From: Glaciecola amylolytica
Lineage (GTDB): Bacteria; Bacteroidota; Bacteroidia; Flavobacteriales_D; Crocinitomicaceae
Length of the DNA: 64,000 bases
Reading direction: 5' to 3'
Assembly: GCA_003856375.1 (NCBI GenBank)
Contig: CP034120.1
Location: forward strand, 992,001-1,056,000
How positions within the stretch are numbered: position 1 is the first letter of the stretch; each line of letters begins with the position of its first letter. The position numbers and the translations under genes were made by a program. The notes beneath the pieces were generated by a model. That model was not told where the DNA came from. It saw only the letters and a list, made by a program, of their open reading frames with translations, and searched no databases. Below, in pieces: positions 42,470 through 53,400 of the stretch.

Positions 42470-44452
42470 TTAATGAATAATTGTTTGATTCAATTTTCCG
42501 GCAATAGACATTTTCACCCGCTCCAACACAATTTGTTCGGAAAGCAAATCACGTAATTGCTCATCAGTCATATTTTCTGATAATTCACCCAATTCTTTCT
42601 GAATTTGTTCAATGCGCTGCATGACCCGTAATTTTTTGAATGCATAAATTCCATTCATCACGGTTGTTTTCAACTTATCGATTTCGCGATTGGTGTCTAC
42701 ATTGTATTTAGAAAGCCATTTCGGACTTAATTCGTATTGTTCGGTTTCAATTTCAGTAATCCACTGCACAATTTCCGGATTCTCGTGCCGAAGCCAGAAC
42801 GAAACTTTGTAAAGCGTTTTTGTCGTCAAACCGTCTACAATTTGCTGGTACATTTCCTGAAAAAGCGGGAATTGAAAGGTCAATTCGTCTTTCGTCAATT
42901 CGTGATGAATGAGTTCTGCCGCGCTGACTTCTACCATATGTGCCGTTCCATGTTCATCGATATGATCGGTTGTAATGGCGAAAATGCCGTATTTCACCAA
43001 AATGCGCATCAATTCGTATTCTTCGGAAGTATATGGAGTTTTTCTTTCTGTTGCAGTTGTTGCCTGTGCAGTCGGATTTACAAAAGTGTCTGTCAGTTCC
43101 GGATTTTGCGCGATAATCGGCTCATCCAGTTCTTTTGCGATCTGATTTTTACGGATTTTGTTCAGCTCATTGATTACAATACTTTCGTCAATGGCAAAAA
43201 CGCGCGCAATTTCTGTGGTAAAAACAGAGCGGGTAATCTGATCCGGAATCAGGGAAATGGAATGAACCACTTCGCGGATGATCTGTGCTTTTTGAAGCGG
43301 ATCGTTGTTTCCTTCCGCAAGAAGCAGCGAGGTTTTAAAACTGACAAAATCTTTCGTATTGGCTTTGATGAAGTCCATCAATTCCGTTGTACTGACTTTT
43401 TTGGAATAGGAATCAGGGTCGTCTCCGTCAGGGAAAAGCACCACTTTTACGTTCATTCCTTCTTCCAGAATCAAATCGATTCCGCGGAATGAGGCTTTGA
43501 TTCCGGCCGCATCACCATCATACAAAATCGTGATGTTTTGCGTATACCGCTTGATTAGTTTGATTTGTTCCTTCGTCAAAGACGTTCCGGAGGAAGCTAC
43601 CGAATTGGCAACTCCTGCCTGGTGCATCGAAATGACATCGGTGTAACCCTCGCAAAGAAAACAGTTGTCGTATTTGATGATATCGCCCTTGGCAAAGTAC
43701 AAACCATACAAGATTTCACTCTTGTTGTAAATGATACTTTCGGGAGAGTTGAAATACTTGGCAATTTTCTTGTCCGTAATCAGGGTTCGTCCTCCAAATC
43801 CGAGAACACGCCCCGAAATGGAATGAATCGGGAACATCACACGACCACGGAAGAAGTCAAAACTTCTGTCTTCTTTGGTTTTTGTTAAACCGACAGACTC
43901 CAGGTATTCTTTTTTATACCCTTTTGCCAAAGCGGCTTTTGTGAAATTATCACCTGAATTCAAACAGTATCCGAGCTGGAATTTCTTGATGATATCTGCC
44001 CGGAATCCACGTTCTTCAAAGTAGGAGAGACCGATGTTTTGTCCCTCGTTCGTATCATGCATGTTGTACATGAAATGCTCCTTTGCGAATTCGTTGATGA
44101 TGTATAAACTTTCTCTTTCCGAGATCGCAGCAATTTCTTCCGCCGATTGCGGTTTATCTTCAGGAACCTGAATTCCGTATTTATCGGCAAGCCATTTGAG
44201 GGCTTCGGGATACGAAAAGTGTTCTTTTTCCATCAGGAAACTCACTACCGTTCCGCCTTTTCCCGAAGAAAAGCATTTAAAAATCTGTTTCGCAGGAGAA
44301 ACCATGAATGAAGGTGATTTCTCGTCCACAAACGGACTCAGACCTTTGAGATTCGATCCTGATTTTTTTAAGTTCACGAATTCCCCGATCACTTCCTCAA
44401 TACGGGAAGTTTGCATGATTTCATCGATAATATGCGGGGGAATGCGAGACAT
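42470..44452 (-). CDS. dnaG: DNA primase with degenerate zinc-finger
   Basis: A 660-residue primase. The N-terminal zinc domain is present but three of four ligands are replaced: S39, V42 and S63 stand at the usual Cys, His and Cys positions, and only C60 is kept (G-L-S-P-F-V and K-C-F-S-S-G-K-G-G). The TOPRIM domain (E-G-Y-T-D-V-I-S-M-H, L-Y-D-G-D-A-A-G) is intact. Loss of zinc ligands is, as far as I recall, common in Flavobacteriia DnaG, so the enzyme is probably functional. It synthesises RNA primers with the DnaB helicase. Next genes: MORN-like lipoprotein upstream, MscS downstream. Confidence 0.95.
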   Translation of the reverse strand: MSRIPPHIIDEIMQTSRIEEVIGEFVNLKKSGSNLKGLSPFVDEKSPSFMVSPAKQIFKCFSSGKGGTVVSFLMEKEHFSYPEALKWLADKYGIQVPEDKPQSAEEIAAISERESLYIINEFAKEHFMYNMHDTNEGQNIGLSYFEERGFRADIIKKFQLGYCLNSGDNFTKAALAKGYKKEYLESVGLTKTKEDRSFDFFRGRVMFPIHSISGRVLGFGGRTLITDKKIAKYFNSPESIIYNKSEILYGLYFAKGDIIKYDNCFLCEGYTDVISMHQAGVANSVASSGTSLTKEQIKLIKRYTQNITILYDGDAAGIKASFRGIDLILEEGMNVKVVLFPDGDDPDSYSKKVSTTELMDFIKANTKDFVSFKTSLLLAEGNNDPLQKAQIIREVVHSISLIPDQITRSVFTTEIARVFAIDESIVINELNKIRKNQIAKELDEPIIAQNPELTDTFVNPTAQATTATERKTPYTSEEYELMRILVKYGIFAITTDHIDEHGTAHMVEVSAAELIHHELTKDELTFQFPLFQEMYQQIVDGLTTKTLYKVSFWLRHENPEIVQWITEIETEQYELSPKWLSKYNVDTNREIDKLKTTVMNGIYAFKKLRVMQRIEQIQKELGELSENMTDEQLRDLLSEQIVLERVKMSIAGKLNQTIIH

Positions 44453-44458
44453 TGCTTT

Positions 44459-44878
44459 TTATTGGATAATTTCTTTGTTTCCGTAATCTTTTTCAGACAA
44501 AAGTGATCCGTCTTCTTTGTAAAATTTCCAAAGCCCGGATTCTACATCCATGTTGAACTCTCCGGTGTAACGCATAGCTCCTCCCGGGTAACGCACGAAG
44601 ATAAATCCGTGTTTTTTTCCGTTAACATACTCTGTCATTGAAAGTTCGTTTCCACGTTCGTCATAAAAGAACCAGCGTCCGTTTCTCTGTTTGTCATCGT
44701 CTTGTGGCCCTTTGAATTTGACAGCTTTTCTTCCGGGATAATATTCCGTGTAAATTCCGTTTTTGATTTCCACCAAATCTTCTGCATTCTCTTTTTCAGG
44801 AGTTTTTTTTCCTTCTCCACAGCTGCTGACAGCCAGTGAAATAGAGGCAATGAAAATAAGACCAAATAATTGTTTCAT
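44459..44878 (-). CDS. MORN-like (YwqK-type) lipoprotein
   Basis: A 139-residue lipoprotein with lipobox A-V-S-S-C-G. Repeated strands F-K-G, R-N-G-R-W-F-F-Y-D-E-R-G-N-E-L, Y-T-G-E-F and S-G-L-W-K-F-Y-K-E-D-G-S-L match the MORN-variant/YwqK-type antitoxin-like repeats. It ends 6 nt before the dnaG start and may be cotranscribed. Function unknown. Confidence 0.82.
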   Translation of the reverse strand: MKQLFGLIFIASISLAVSSCGEGKKTPEKENAEDLVEIKNGIYTEYYPGRKAVKFKGPQDDDKQRNGRWFFYDERGNELSMTEYVNGKKHGFIFVRYPGGAMRYTGEFNMDVESGLWKFYKEDGSLLSEKDYGNKEIIQ

Positions 44879-45070
44879 GTGTGTTTTAATATTAATTCAA
44901 AGATACTTAATCCCGATAATTATCAAGATGCAAAATGCATTTATCTTTTCAGAACGTAAATTCTTCGTGATGGGTTGATTAAATTGAAAATGGAGAATGT
45001 AAAATTGAAAAACAAACCGGATTGTTATTGAATAATTCTCCCTTTTACCTTTTCACTTTGAAATTTTCAA

Positions 45071-46039
45071 TTATTTATCTCTCGTAACGGTGTATTCCAC
45101 CAAGCCGATCAATGCTCTTTTGGATTCCGAGTCAGGAATGTCGGTCAACAGGTCGAGTGCTTCTGTTTTCAGTTCGATCATGCGCTTGTGAGCATATTCA
45201 ATTCCTCCGGCATCAATTACCAGATGAATGGCGCGGTGCACGTATTTTTTCTCTTCGTTATGGTTTTTCACAATGTTCATCAGTTCTTGCCGAACGGCTT
45301 TGTCACTGTGTTGAAGCGCATAAATAAGAGGCAAGGTCATTTTTCGTTCACGGATATCATTTCCGGTTGGTTTTCCGATGTTTCCCGGGGTTCCATAATC
45401 GAAAATATCATCCTTTACCTGAAAAGCCAAACCAACCAATTCACCGAATCTGCGCATACGGTCGGCCATATCTTCCCGGTCAACAGAAGCTGCCGCAGAT
45501 TCACAAACGGTTGCAATCAAACTGGCTGTTTTTTGACGAATCACTTCAAAATAAACTTCTTCCGTAATATCCAGCTTTCGCGCTTTTTCAATTTGCAACA
45601 ATTCACCTTCACTCATTTCTCTCACGGCACGAGCCACAATCTGAAGCGCCCGGATATTGTCATTCTCCAAGGAGTGAAGCAATACGCGGGAAAGCATGTA
45701 ATCGCCAACCAAAACAGCAATCTTGTTTTTCCACAGTGCGTTGACGGAGAAAAAACCTCTGCGTTCGTTGGCATCGTCCACTACATCATCGTGAACCAAT
45801 GTTGCGGTGTGAAGTAATTCAACCAAAGAAGCACTTTGATAGGTCTTTTCGTTAATTTCTCCAAGCATTTTAGCTGTCAGAAATAAGAACATCGGACGCA
45901 TTTGCTTCCCTTTTCTCCGGATAATGTAATGGGTGATTTTGTCCAATAAAGGAACTTTGGACTTCATGCTCTCATGGAAACGAACCTCGAACAATTTCAT
46001 TTCGGTTTCGATGGGTGCTAAAATCTCCTTTACTGTCAT
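45071..46039 (-). CDS. Polyprenyl diphosphate synthase (octaprenyl/heptaprenyl type)
   Basis: A 322-residue trans-isoprenyl synthase with both aspartate-rich motifs: first L-V-H-D-D-V-V-D-D-A-N-E-R-R-G, second F-Q-V-K-D-D-I-F-D-Y. These bind Mg2+ and allylic diphosphate. The product is likely the side chain of menaquinone, but chain length cannot be told from the sequence. It is transcribed alone, 192 nt before the lipoprotein/dnaG set. Confidence 0.93.
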   Translation of the reverse strand: MTVKEILAPIETEMKLFEVRFHESMKSKVPLLDKITHYIIRRKGKQMRPMFLFLTAKMLGEINEKTYQSASLVELLHTATLVHDDVVDDANERRGFFSVNALWKNKIAVLVGDYMLSRVLLHSLENDNIRALQIVARAVREMSEGELLQIEKARKLDITEEVYFEVIRQKTASLIATVCESAAASVDREDMADRMRRFGELVGLAFQVKDDIFDYGTPGNIGKPTGNDIRERKMTLPLIYALQHSDKAVRQELMNIVKNHNEEKKYVHRAIHLVIDAGGIEYAHKRMIELKTEALDLLTDIPDSESKRALIGLVEYTVTRDK

Positions 46040-46170
46040 GCTTACAAATTTACTTTAAAATTCAATCCAGAGAGCTTTAGAGAAGCAAAATTCAAGCTTG
46101 AAAAGTAAGTTTGGAGAAAGTCGCAGGAAAATCGGAACCCGCAATTCGGTATTCGTAATTGGAAATTCGA

Positions 46171-46299
46171 TCAAGCCTTCAAAACCCGCTTGTCGATCAT
46201 TTTGTTCTTCGGTTTCCTGTTTTCAATATACAACGTAAATCCCTTACGAAGTTCGAGGCGTAAATTTGTGAAAACAACATAAAAACCGTCATTCTTCAC
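46171..46299 (-). CDS. Possible small basic protein, 42 residues
   Basis: A minus-strand frame starting with GTG, rich in Lys and Arg, with coding-like composition (D-G-F-Y-V-V-F-T-N-L-R-L-E-L-R-K-G-F, R-K-P-K-N-K-M-I-D-K-R-V-L-K-A). It lies in the 600-nt gap between the synthase and the plus-strand secreted locus. No family recognised and no clear ribosome-binding site. Confidence 0.35.
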   Translation of the reverse strand: MKNDGFYVVFTNLRLELRKGFTLYIENRKPKNKMIDKRVLKA

Positions 46300-46639
46300 G
46301 GCGGCAAGTGTGAAGACAAAATATTTTTTTAAACCTGTATTGTTAATTTTTAGCGTTAATTAATAGAAATAAATCCGATTGAATGTTGAGTTCGAAGAGG
46401 TTACAAAAATGATTAGGTTTTAGTATCAATTTTGTAATCCGTAGACTGAAGTTTATTCAACTATTTCTGATTATTTTCGCGCCGCTGACTAATTCAGTTA
46501 GAGCTTCATCTTGTTTATTCACTTAAGAACTGGGATTAAATTTCACCGAATTTATTCAGGTTATTTACGTTCATTTCCGGAGGAGGGATAAGGTGCTTGT
46601 TTAGCTGAAAGTTGGCTATTGCAACTTAAATTCTTTTTT
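46300..46639. other. Upstream region of the secreted Rhs-type locus
   Basis: AT-rich non-coding sequence that should hold the promoter of the four-gene locus. Aside from the imperfect repeat gactaattcagttag (46487-46501), I see no clear operator or consensus promoter. Confidence 0.35.
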
Positions 46640-47047
46640 ATGAAAAAAATCCTAGTTGGATTGATGCTTCTTGTGTCATCCACCACCTTTTCTCAGCTTG
46701 ACAGCCTTGATTTTTCTATGTCCTTCGTAACCAATCCCGTTTTCAATGCCGGATTGAATGAATTGGACCAACAAGGTGAAATTTTTCAAGTAAAAGTGTT
46801 CGTGAATGATGCAGATTATGTTGGGAAATTGATTGTCATGATATATGACTTGCCAACCAATACTCCGATGGCGATCCTCAAATTGGATAGAGCAGAAGTT
46901 CTGAGCGGAACCTATACGGAAAATGGTTTGTTGGTTTTCAACTTTCCTTATCTGAATCCGAATGCTGGTTACAAAGTTATTCTGGAGTCTCAGAACTTTC
47001 AGGGAGCTTATTTACCGAGGGTTGAAAAGAATTACCCGACGAACTGA
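46640..47047 (+). CDS. Small exported protein, first gene of the Rhs-type locus
   Basis: A 135-residue protein with a signal peptide (M-K-K-I-L-V-G-L-M-L-L-V-S-S, cleavage near T-F-S-Q). The frame opens seven codons earlier, but the ATG at 46640 begins the signal. The mature part has beta-strand-like segments and no recognised family. It lies 27 nt before the DNRLRE protein. A small exported partner, chaperone or adaptor of the large proteins is plausible, but only by position. Confidence 0.75.
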   Translation: MKKILVGLMLLVSSTTFSQLDSLDFSMSFVTNPVFNAGLNELDQQGEIFQVKVFVNDADYVGKLIVMIYDLPTNTPMAILKLDRAEVLSGTYTENGLLVFNFPYLNPNAGYKVILESQNFQGAYLPRVEKNYPTN

Positions 47048-47074
47048 TCTTAATTTCCTAAAATCTTATTTCAT

Positions 47075-50000
47075 ATGAAACGAATATTGATGTTATTCGC
47101 TTTTTTGTCGTGCTATTCTGTCTATTCACAGATGGAGCCAACTGCTACACTTTATGCTGTTGAGGATGGCTTTACGAGTTCATCCACTCCCGGTGGTAAT
47201 TTTGGGAGTTTAGGATCAATGAGTATTACAAAAAGTCGAAGTGTTGTAGAGAGGAGTTTTTTAAAATTTAATCTGATCTCAATTCCTGCAAACGCAGTAA
47301 TTACTTCTGCTATTTTAAGGCTGACACCTAATGGGACTGAAAATGTAACAACCCCGAATTCAAGTGAATTGTATCTGGATGTTTGTAATACTTCGTGGAC
47401 AGAAGCAGGTTTAACGCATGCTTCAGCTATCTCCAACAATAGCTTGTTTGCAACTGTTACAGCTTCAACTTTCAATTCTACTTTATCAAAGCGTGAATTT
47501 CAGGTAAAAGATCATGTGCAAGCAATGATAGAAAAACGTTTGCCTAATCAAGGATGGCGTATTCGCTGGAGTAGTGAGACAGTTGCAATTGCTACAACTG
47601 CCGCGTATTTTACGAAAGAAAACGCGACAGTATCCAATCGACCACAATTGGTTATTCAGTATTATTTAAGGTCTTCCGTAAGTGCAGCAACGATTGTTCA
47701 TACAAGCGCCCTTACAAGTACGGATGGTTCTATTTCTCCAACGGTGATTTTTGGTTCCAATACTACTAAAACCTTTCGTTGGTACAATGCGGCCGGAGCA
47801 CAGATTGCAACGACTCAGGATTTAACAGGTGTCGGGAAAGGTTGGTATGGATTGAAGTACTATGGAGATGTTTCTGGAGATACAACTTATCAGGCCTTTC
47901 TGATTGGAACGGAATGTGAGGATGTTTCAGTCACATTTGATCCGGGACCAAATTATATGGATGATACTAGGCTAGTTGATGGTGTTGAGGGATCCGGAAA
48001 TACTGTGATTAACTATACCCAAGTCAATTATGGTTCTTCGCAGGAGATAAAAACAGATAAATGGGCAAATTTAGCTCCTTATGATAGTCGAAACTTGTTG
48101 AGATTCCGATTGTGGGTTGATCCCAATTGTCAAATCAATACTGCTAATATGACTTTATATGGGATTGAACATGACCCCAATACCCGACCCAATGATTCAG
48201 AATTGCTTCGTGTAACATCTGCCTGGACGGAATATGGTGCGGCATTTACAAATACTCCTACTTCAACAAGTACAGGAAAAATCAATATTGCCGGAGTGCC
48301 TTTGGGAAATGCAAATGTTACTTTAAATATTGCCAGTTTTTTCAATATCTGGAAGACAAATAATCCGACGAATTACGGGATGTTACTGCAATTACAGTCC
48401 TATGCGGGATCCTATACCCGGATGCAGTTCAACTCAAGCGATGTGCCTGCAGGCGGTCCGAGATTAAGGCCGAAAGTTGAGTTTTCGATTAAAGCTAATG
48501 CTTGCGATATAAGCAGAAAAGGAACGGTTACTGTTGTGGATTATGATCAGGAATTAAAGAAAACTGTTTCAGTGAATATTACACCTCCTTCCTGGTCTGT
48601 TTCTCCATATAGGTACGTGATTTCTGAATTGCCAATTCCTGATCCGGCAGTTGTACTTAAATATTTAAATGATTCTGTTTTTGATCCGGATATTGACAGT
48701 ACCAGTTTTTATCGTGGAATTACGGCCGCTACGTCCAATAATTTCGGAAATGTGGATTACTCGAATTATTACATCGCTGTTTTTGATAGTAAGGGGAAAC
48801 GTATTTTCAATAAAAACATGGACATTTTCCCGAACCTTGAATTAGTGAGAAGTTCAAACGTGACTTCCAGCGGATATGAAATAACGGGTTCCGCAGCTTC
48901 ATCTTTTTGTGAATTAAGTGCCTTTGTCAATTCTTCCGTTACAGATTGTTCTGTGAAATTCAATCTGAAAAATACTGGCGGAGATCAATATTATGGTTTT
49001 ATGGATGTTTCAAAAACACTGGCAGCACCGCAGGATATTACTTATGGATATCATATCAAAAACGGAGTGTTAAAAACGATTATTAATGGAAGTGAATCTA
49101 CGACTTCTTATGCTGTATCTACAGGGAAAGATATTACCGTTTCATTCCTGAATGATACAATTATTTTCTCGAACGACAGTATTACTTTTAATAAAGCAAA
49201 ATTAAATGCAGGGTATACTCTTAAGGGTGGGGCATTTGTGAATGCTTCTGCAAAAACACTTATCAAATTACGCAGGGTCATCGGGAAACAGTTTTTTTTA
49301 TTTCAAACCAACGTTATTAATAATTCCCGTGCTTGTTCGTCTACAAATTCAGACCTGTCATTTCGGGTAATGCCATTTTTGGGAACTCAATTCGGGAGCT
49401 ATACCTATAAATTTTCCAATAAAGCAAGTGGATTGGTGTTGGTAATAAATCCAAGTGCTTCCAATAATACAACGTATACGATTCCTAATCTTGCACCAGG
49501 TGTTTACACGCTGACATGTACACAGAATTCAGGGGCAACTCCGATTCAGATACAAAACACTATTTATGTCGGACTTCAAACAGAGTGGTTTTCAACTCAC
49601 CCTAATTATAACTTAACTCCGAATTCCTATTCTGTTGCCAGAGATAATTTGGCTCAGGGAACTTATTCTAAAGCGATTTCAACAAATATTTTGCCGGCAG
49701 CTACTTCCGGTTGGGCATGGTTTAATCCGGTTTGTGCAAATATGACAAGCTTTTTTGTGCCCAATGTGTTGTCTATAGTTGATAATTTTTCAAACTTGCT
49801 GCCTAATCCGAATCAACACATCTTTTTAAACTTCCGAAGAACGGGAAATACTGCGATATTCGGGCTACCTGCTAACAGTACAATTCTGTTTTGGGGAGAT
49901 AAATTACCGAACGGAACCAATGTTACAGGAGCTGTTTTTCTGCCGATTGATCCTTTTGTGAGTTTGCAATTTGATGCGGCTCAGATGAAAATTTATGTAA

Positions 50001-50467
50001 GATCCGGAGCAACTACCTTTAGCTTAACTCAACCTGCCGGAAACATTCGTCTGAAAGCCAACTCAACTTTCGCAACCGAAGGGTTTAAGAATGTGCATAC
50101 GACCTTTCCATGTGGTTTAAATCAAACATTATCCGAAGTGGGGCATTACGAACTGGGAAGAGATTACTCTGCCGGTTATGCAACTGCAGTTGAAGGAAAA
50201 GTGAAATTCACCTTTGATGAAGAGTATGCAATCGCTGCGAATAAAAAATTGCAATATGTGGTTTATGATGATACGAATCTGGCAATTGCTTCAGGCTTCC
50301 TGGATGGTACTGTGACCGGTGGTGCAACAGCCCTGACTTACAATTTTGACGATAACAGGTATCTGTTGAATGTTTCATCCTTTGCAACAATCGGGAAATA
50401 TTATCATCTGGAAGTAACCACATCGACCGGACAAAAAAGATACTTACGCTTTTTATACAAGAATTAA
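47075..50467 (+). CDS. Secreted DNRLRE-domain protein, 1130 residues
   Basis: A signal peptide (to about V-Y-S-Q) is followed by two DNRLRE domains. The first is at about 22-195 (V-E-D-G-F-T-S-S-S, G-N-F-G-S-L, S-F-L-K-F-N-L), the second at about 295-480 (G-S-S-Q-E-I-K-T, N-L-L-R-F-R-L-W). DNRLRE domains are surface beta-sandwiches that occur in adhesins and next to Rhs or polymorphic toxin proteins. The C-terminal half is a long series of beta-rich segments without a recognised family. It does not end in a T9SS sorting domain. It lies 14 nt before the 2127-residue protein, so it is probably a structural or presenting part of the same system. Confidence 0.85.
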   Translation: MKRILMLFAFLSCYSVYSQMEPTATLYAVEDGFTSSSTPGGNFGSLGSMSITKSRSVVERSFLKFNLISIPANAVITSAILRLTPNGTENVTTPNSSELYLDVCNTSWTEAGLTHASAISNNSLFATVTASTFNSTLSKREFQVKDHVQAMIEKRLPNQGWRIRWSSETVAIATTAAYFTKENATVSNRPQLVIQYYLRSSVSAATIVHTSALTSTDGSISPTVIFGSNTTKTFRWYNAAGAQIATTQDLTGVGKGWYGLKYYGDVSGDTTYQAFLIGTECEDVSVTFDPGPNYMDDTRLVDGVEGSGNTVINYTQVNYGSSQEIKTDKWANLAPYDSRNLLRFRLWVDPNCQINTANMTLYGIEHDPNTRPNDSELLRVTSAWTEYGAAFTNTPTSTSTGKINIAGVPLGNANVTLNIASFFNIWKTNNPTNYGMLLQLQSYAGSYTRMQFNSSDVPAGGPRLRPKVEFSIKANACDISRKGTVTVVDYDQELKKTVSVNITPPSWSVSPYRYVISELPIPDPAVVLKYLNDSVFDPDIDSTSFYRGITAATSNNFGNVDYSNYYIAVFDSKGKRIFNKNMDIFPNLELVRSSNVTSSGYEITGSAASSFCELSAFVNSSVTDCSVKFNLKNTGGDQYYGFMDVSKTLAAPQDITYGYHIKNGVLKTIINGSESTTSYAVSTGKDITVSFLNDTIIFSNDSITFNKAKLNAGYTLKGGAFVNASAKTLIKLRRVIGKQFFLFQTNVINNSRACSSTNSDLSFRVMPFLGTQFGSYTYKFSNKASGLVLVINPSASNNTTYTIPNLAPGVYTLTCTQNSGATPIQIQNTIYVGLQTEWFSTHPNYNLTPNSYSVARDNLAQGTYSKAISTNILPAATSGWAWFNPVCANMTSFFVPNVLSIVDNFSNLLPNPNQHIFLNFRRTGNTAIFGLPANSTILFWGDKLPNGTNVTGAVFLPIDPFVSLQFDAAQMKIYVRSGATTFSLTQPAGNIRLKANSTFATEGFKNVHTTFPCGLNQTLSEVGHYELGRDYSAGYATAVEGKVKFTFDEEYAIAANKKLQYVVYDDTNLAIASGFLDGTVTGGATALTYNFDDNRYLLNVSSFATIGKYYHLEVTTSTGQKRYLRFLYKN

Positions 50468-50481
50468 TAAGAGAACTACCT

Positions 50482-53400
50482 ATGTATTTATTGACAAAAC
50501 TTAATAAGAGAACAAAAACGATCAGTTGGTTCCTGATCCATGTTTTTGTATTACAAATCATTCCTTTTTCATCGTTTGCAGGTTCAGTGAACAAGCAACC
50601 TTTGAACTTGACACATGTGCAAGAGTTTGAAAAGGCGAATATCGCAAAGACCATTCTGGCTTTGTCCAAAATTGAATTCAAAGAGCCGGAATCTTCTGTA
50701 AAATCGATTGATGTACCAGAGGAAACAACTAAAAACTATCAGTTGAATACTGTTTCAAGCTCCGGAGGGGGATTTTCACCGGGTTCTATGAATAGTTTGG
50801 TTGATCCTTTCACGGGAGATTTTTCGTATTCTATTCCATTAATGGATGTAGAAGGTTACCCGCTGACATTAAATTATAACTCCAATGTAACGATGAGTAC
50901 CGAAGCAACCTGGGTTGGGTTGGGCTGGAATCTGGATATTGGTTCTGTTAACAGGGAGATGCGTGGAGTTCCGGATGAATTTAACGGAGATCAATACGTC
51001 ACATCAACTTATAAGATCAAGAAAGATGAAACCAATGACGGCTTTAAGGCTGGAGGATATCTGTCTCTTTCTGCCAAATTTGGTAAAGATATTGCCATTG
51101 CTCCGAAACTTCAGGTAACAGCTCTTTGGGGGAAGTATACCAATTCCTATCTGGGCTTGGGTAAAACCTTTGACATCAACTTGCAAGGATCTGCAAATCT
51201 GAGTTTTAGTCTTGGCGACACCTATCAGGTAGGTTTTGGACCTAAATTTGGTCTGGGTTATTCTTCAGATACAAAAGGAGGTGTGGGATTCAATAAAAGT
51301 ATTGGAATTTCAGCCGATTTTGGACCTCAATCCGGGCAGAAAGGATTATCTGCCGGAGTGGGGGCAACTTTTGGTAACAATTTCAATTCGCGCAGCGGAT
51401 TGGTTGCAAGAACAAATACGTTTGGTGCATCAGCGGGTTATACATACTCAGGTTCTAAAGAGGATAAAAGAGATCCCGAGACTAATAAATTGATTAAACG
51501 AAGCGGAGGAACCGGAGGTACTTCAGGTGCAGCTTATGGAGCAAGTTCTTCGATTGCTTACGGGACTGCAACTTCTCCTGCCAAACTGCGTCGGGCGACT
51601 TCTTCCAAAAGTGATGCATTTATGCTGGATCTGTATTTTGGATTTTCGTTGAAACCAGTAACAATGAAAATAGGAGGGATTATTGAAACATATACCACAT
51701 CTGCGGAACTATCAGGGTCGAGCAGTGTTATAAACCAACCTGCTTACGGTTATTTGCACTCCGGAAAAAGAGCCAAAGAAGATGAATCTTTTTCAATGAT
51801 GGATTTTGACCGCGGTGCTGACTTTGGTTTTTCAGAGGAAATGAGCAATCTTCCTTTTTCTGTTCAGTCATTTGATATTTTTCATGTATCCAGTTCAGGC
51901 TTGAATGCACAGTTTCGTGCAAACAGAAGTGATGTCGGGACCTATTATGACGCTTCTGTTCAGGGAGAATTAAATGAAGATTCTGAATTATTGATAAACG
52001 ATGACTTGAAGGCTGTGAATACAGGTGTGTTATTGGGAGCTGGTATTACGTTTGAAGTAGGATATTCAACGGCTGTTCAGAGAGGAGAAACAGAATCCGG
52101 AAAATGGTCCTCAGGAGTCAACTTTAATACGGTTGCGGCAGGAACGAAATTCGATCCGGACACTTACTTTAAAGCTGTAGGAGAGGTGACTCCGAATGAT
52201 CTGACGAATTACAATACTTTCGGAGGTGAGCCGGCTCGTTATTTTCCGATTGCTAAATCTGAAACTGACTTGAATTTGAGCCAGACTTTGGATAATGGAA
52301 CAAGTATCTATCAAGGTGATATGGTAAATACTAAGCCCGTAAGAGCAACTGTTTTTGAACCTGTAACGGTTGATCAACTGATGGCCAGTCCGAACGATTA
52401 CGATCAAAAGATTCATTACTTCGTTCCAAATAATCCAACGAGAACATCTGAACTCAGAAATATAGGAGCTCGTGCGAACAACCATATTTCTGCGATCAAA
52501 GTAGTATCTGCTTCGGGAGGAATTTATAATTACGGTCTTCCGAACTATTCATTGCTCACTTCGGATATCAGTTTTTCTGTTTCAAACACCGGAGGAAGAA
52601 GCTATAATGAGACAAAAGGAGAGGTGAACTACCTCATTGGCGATGATGAAACCTCAAATTCCCTTGGAAAGAGTCATATGTTTGACCGCACGGATGTTCC
52701 TGCTTATGCGACTTCTTTTATGCTGACTTCCATTGTTGGTTCGGATTATGTGGATTTGACCAATAACGGACCAACGTCAGACGATGTGGGCTCTTACCAC
52801 AAGTTTGATTATGTGCGTTTGTACGATTACAACAATCGATACAAATACCGCTTTCCGGTAAGTGGAGTGAGTGGCGATCCTAAAGCGATTTTAAATAAAG
52901 GATACTTATCGCTTGCTACAGATGATATTGCAACCTATTCTTATTCGGAACGGGAAGTTTACTATCCGAAATCGATAAGCGGAAAAAACTACATTGCTGT
53001 TTTCGTATTGAAAGACCGCGCAGATGGATATGGAGTATCAAACAAAAACGGATTTTTGGATACCAGCAAACCATTGCAGTGTTTGGACAAAATAATCTTG
53101 TATAACCTGAATGAGTATAATCAAAATCCGAATACAGCTACTAAATTGCAGGTGATTGAGTTTGAATATGGTTATCATTTGTGTCCCAATGCACCGAATA
53201 ATCCGGAAACATATAACACGACTCCGAATCCGTCAACCAGCGGGAAATTGACCTTGAAAAGTATTCGCAGTTACTCCGGAACATCTAAGGAAATGGGACG
53301 CAGCAAAATTATTTTCACCTACAATGATGGTCCCGGATACAATCATTTAAATGTAGACAGATGGGGGAATTACAAAGAGAATGATCCCAATCTTCCAAAC

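Noticed and set aside
42737-43492. A 251-codon plus-strand frame inside dnaG
   Set aside because: It is antisense to the primase and has no coding-like family motif.
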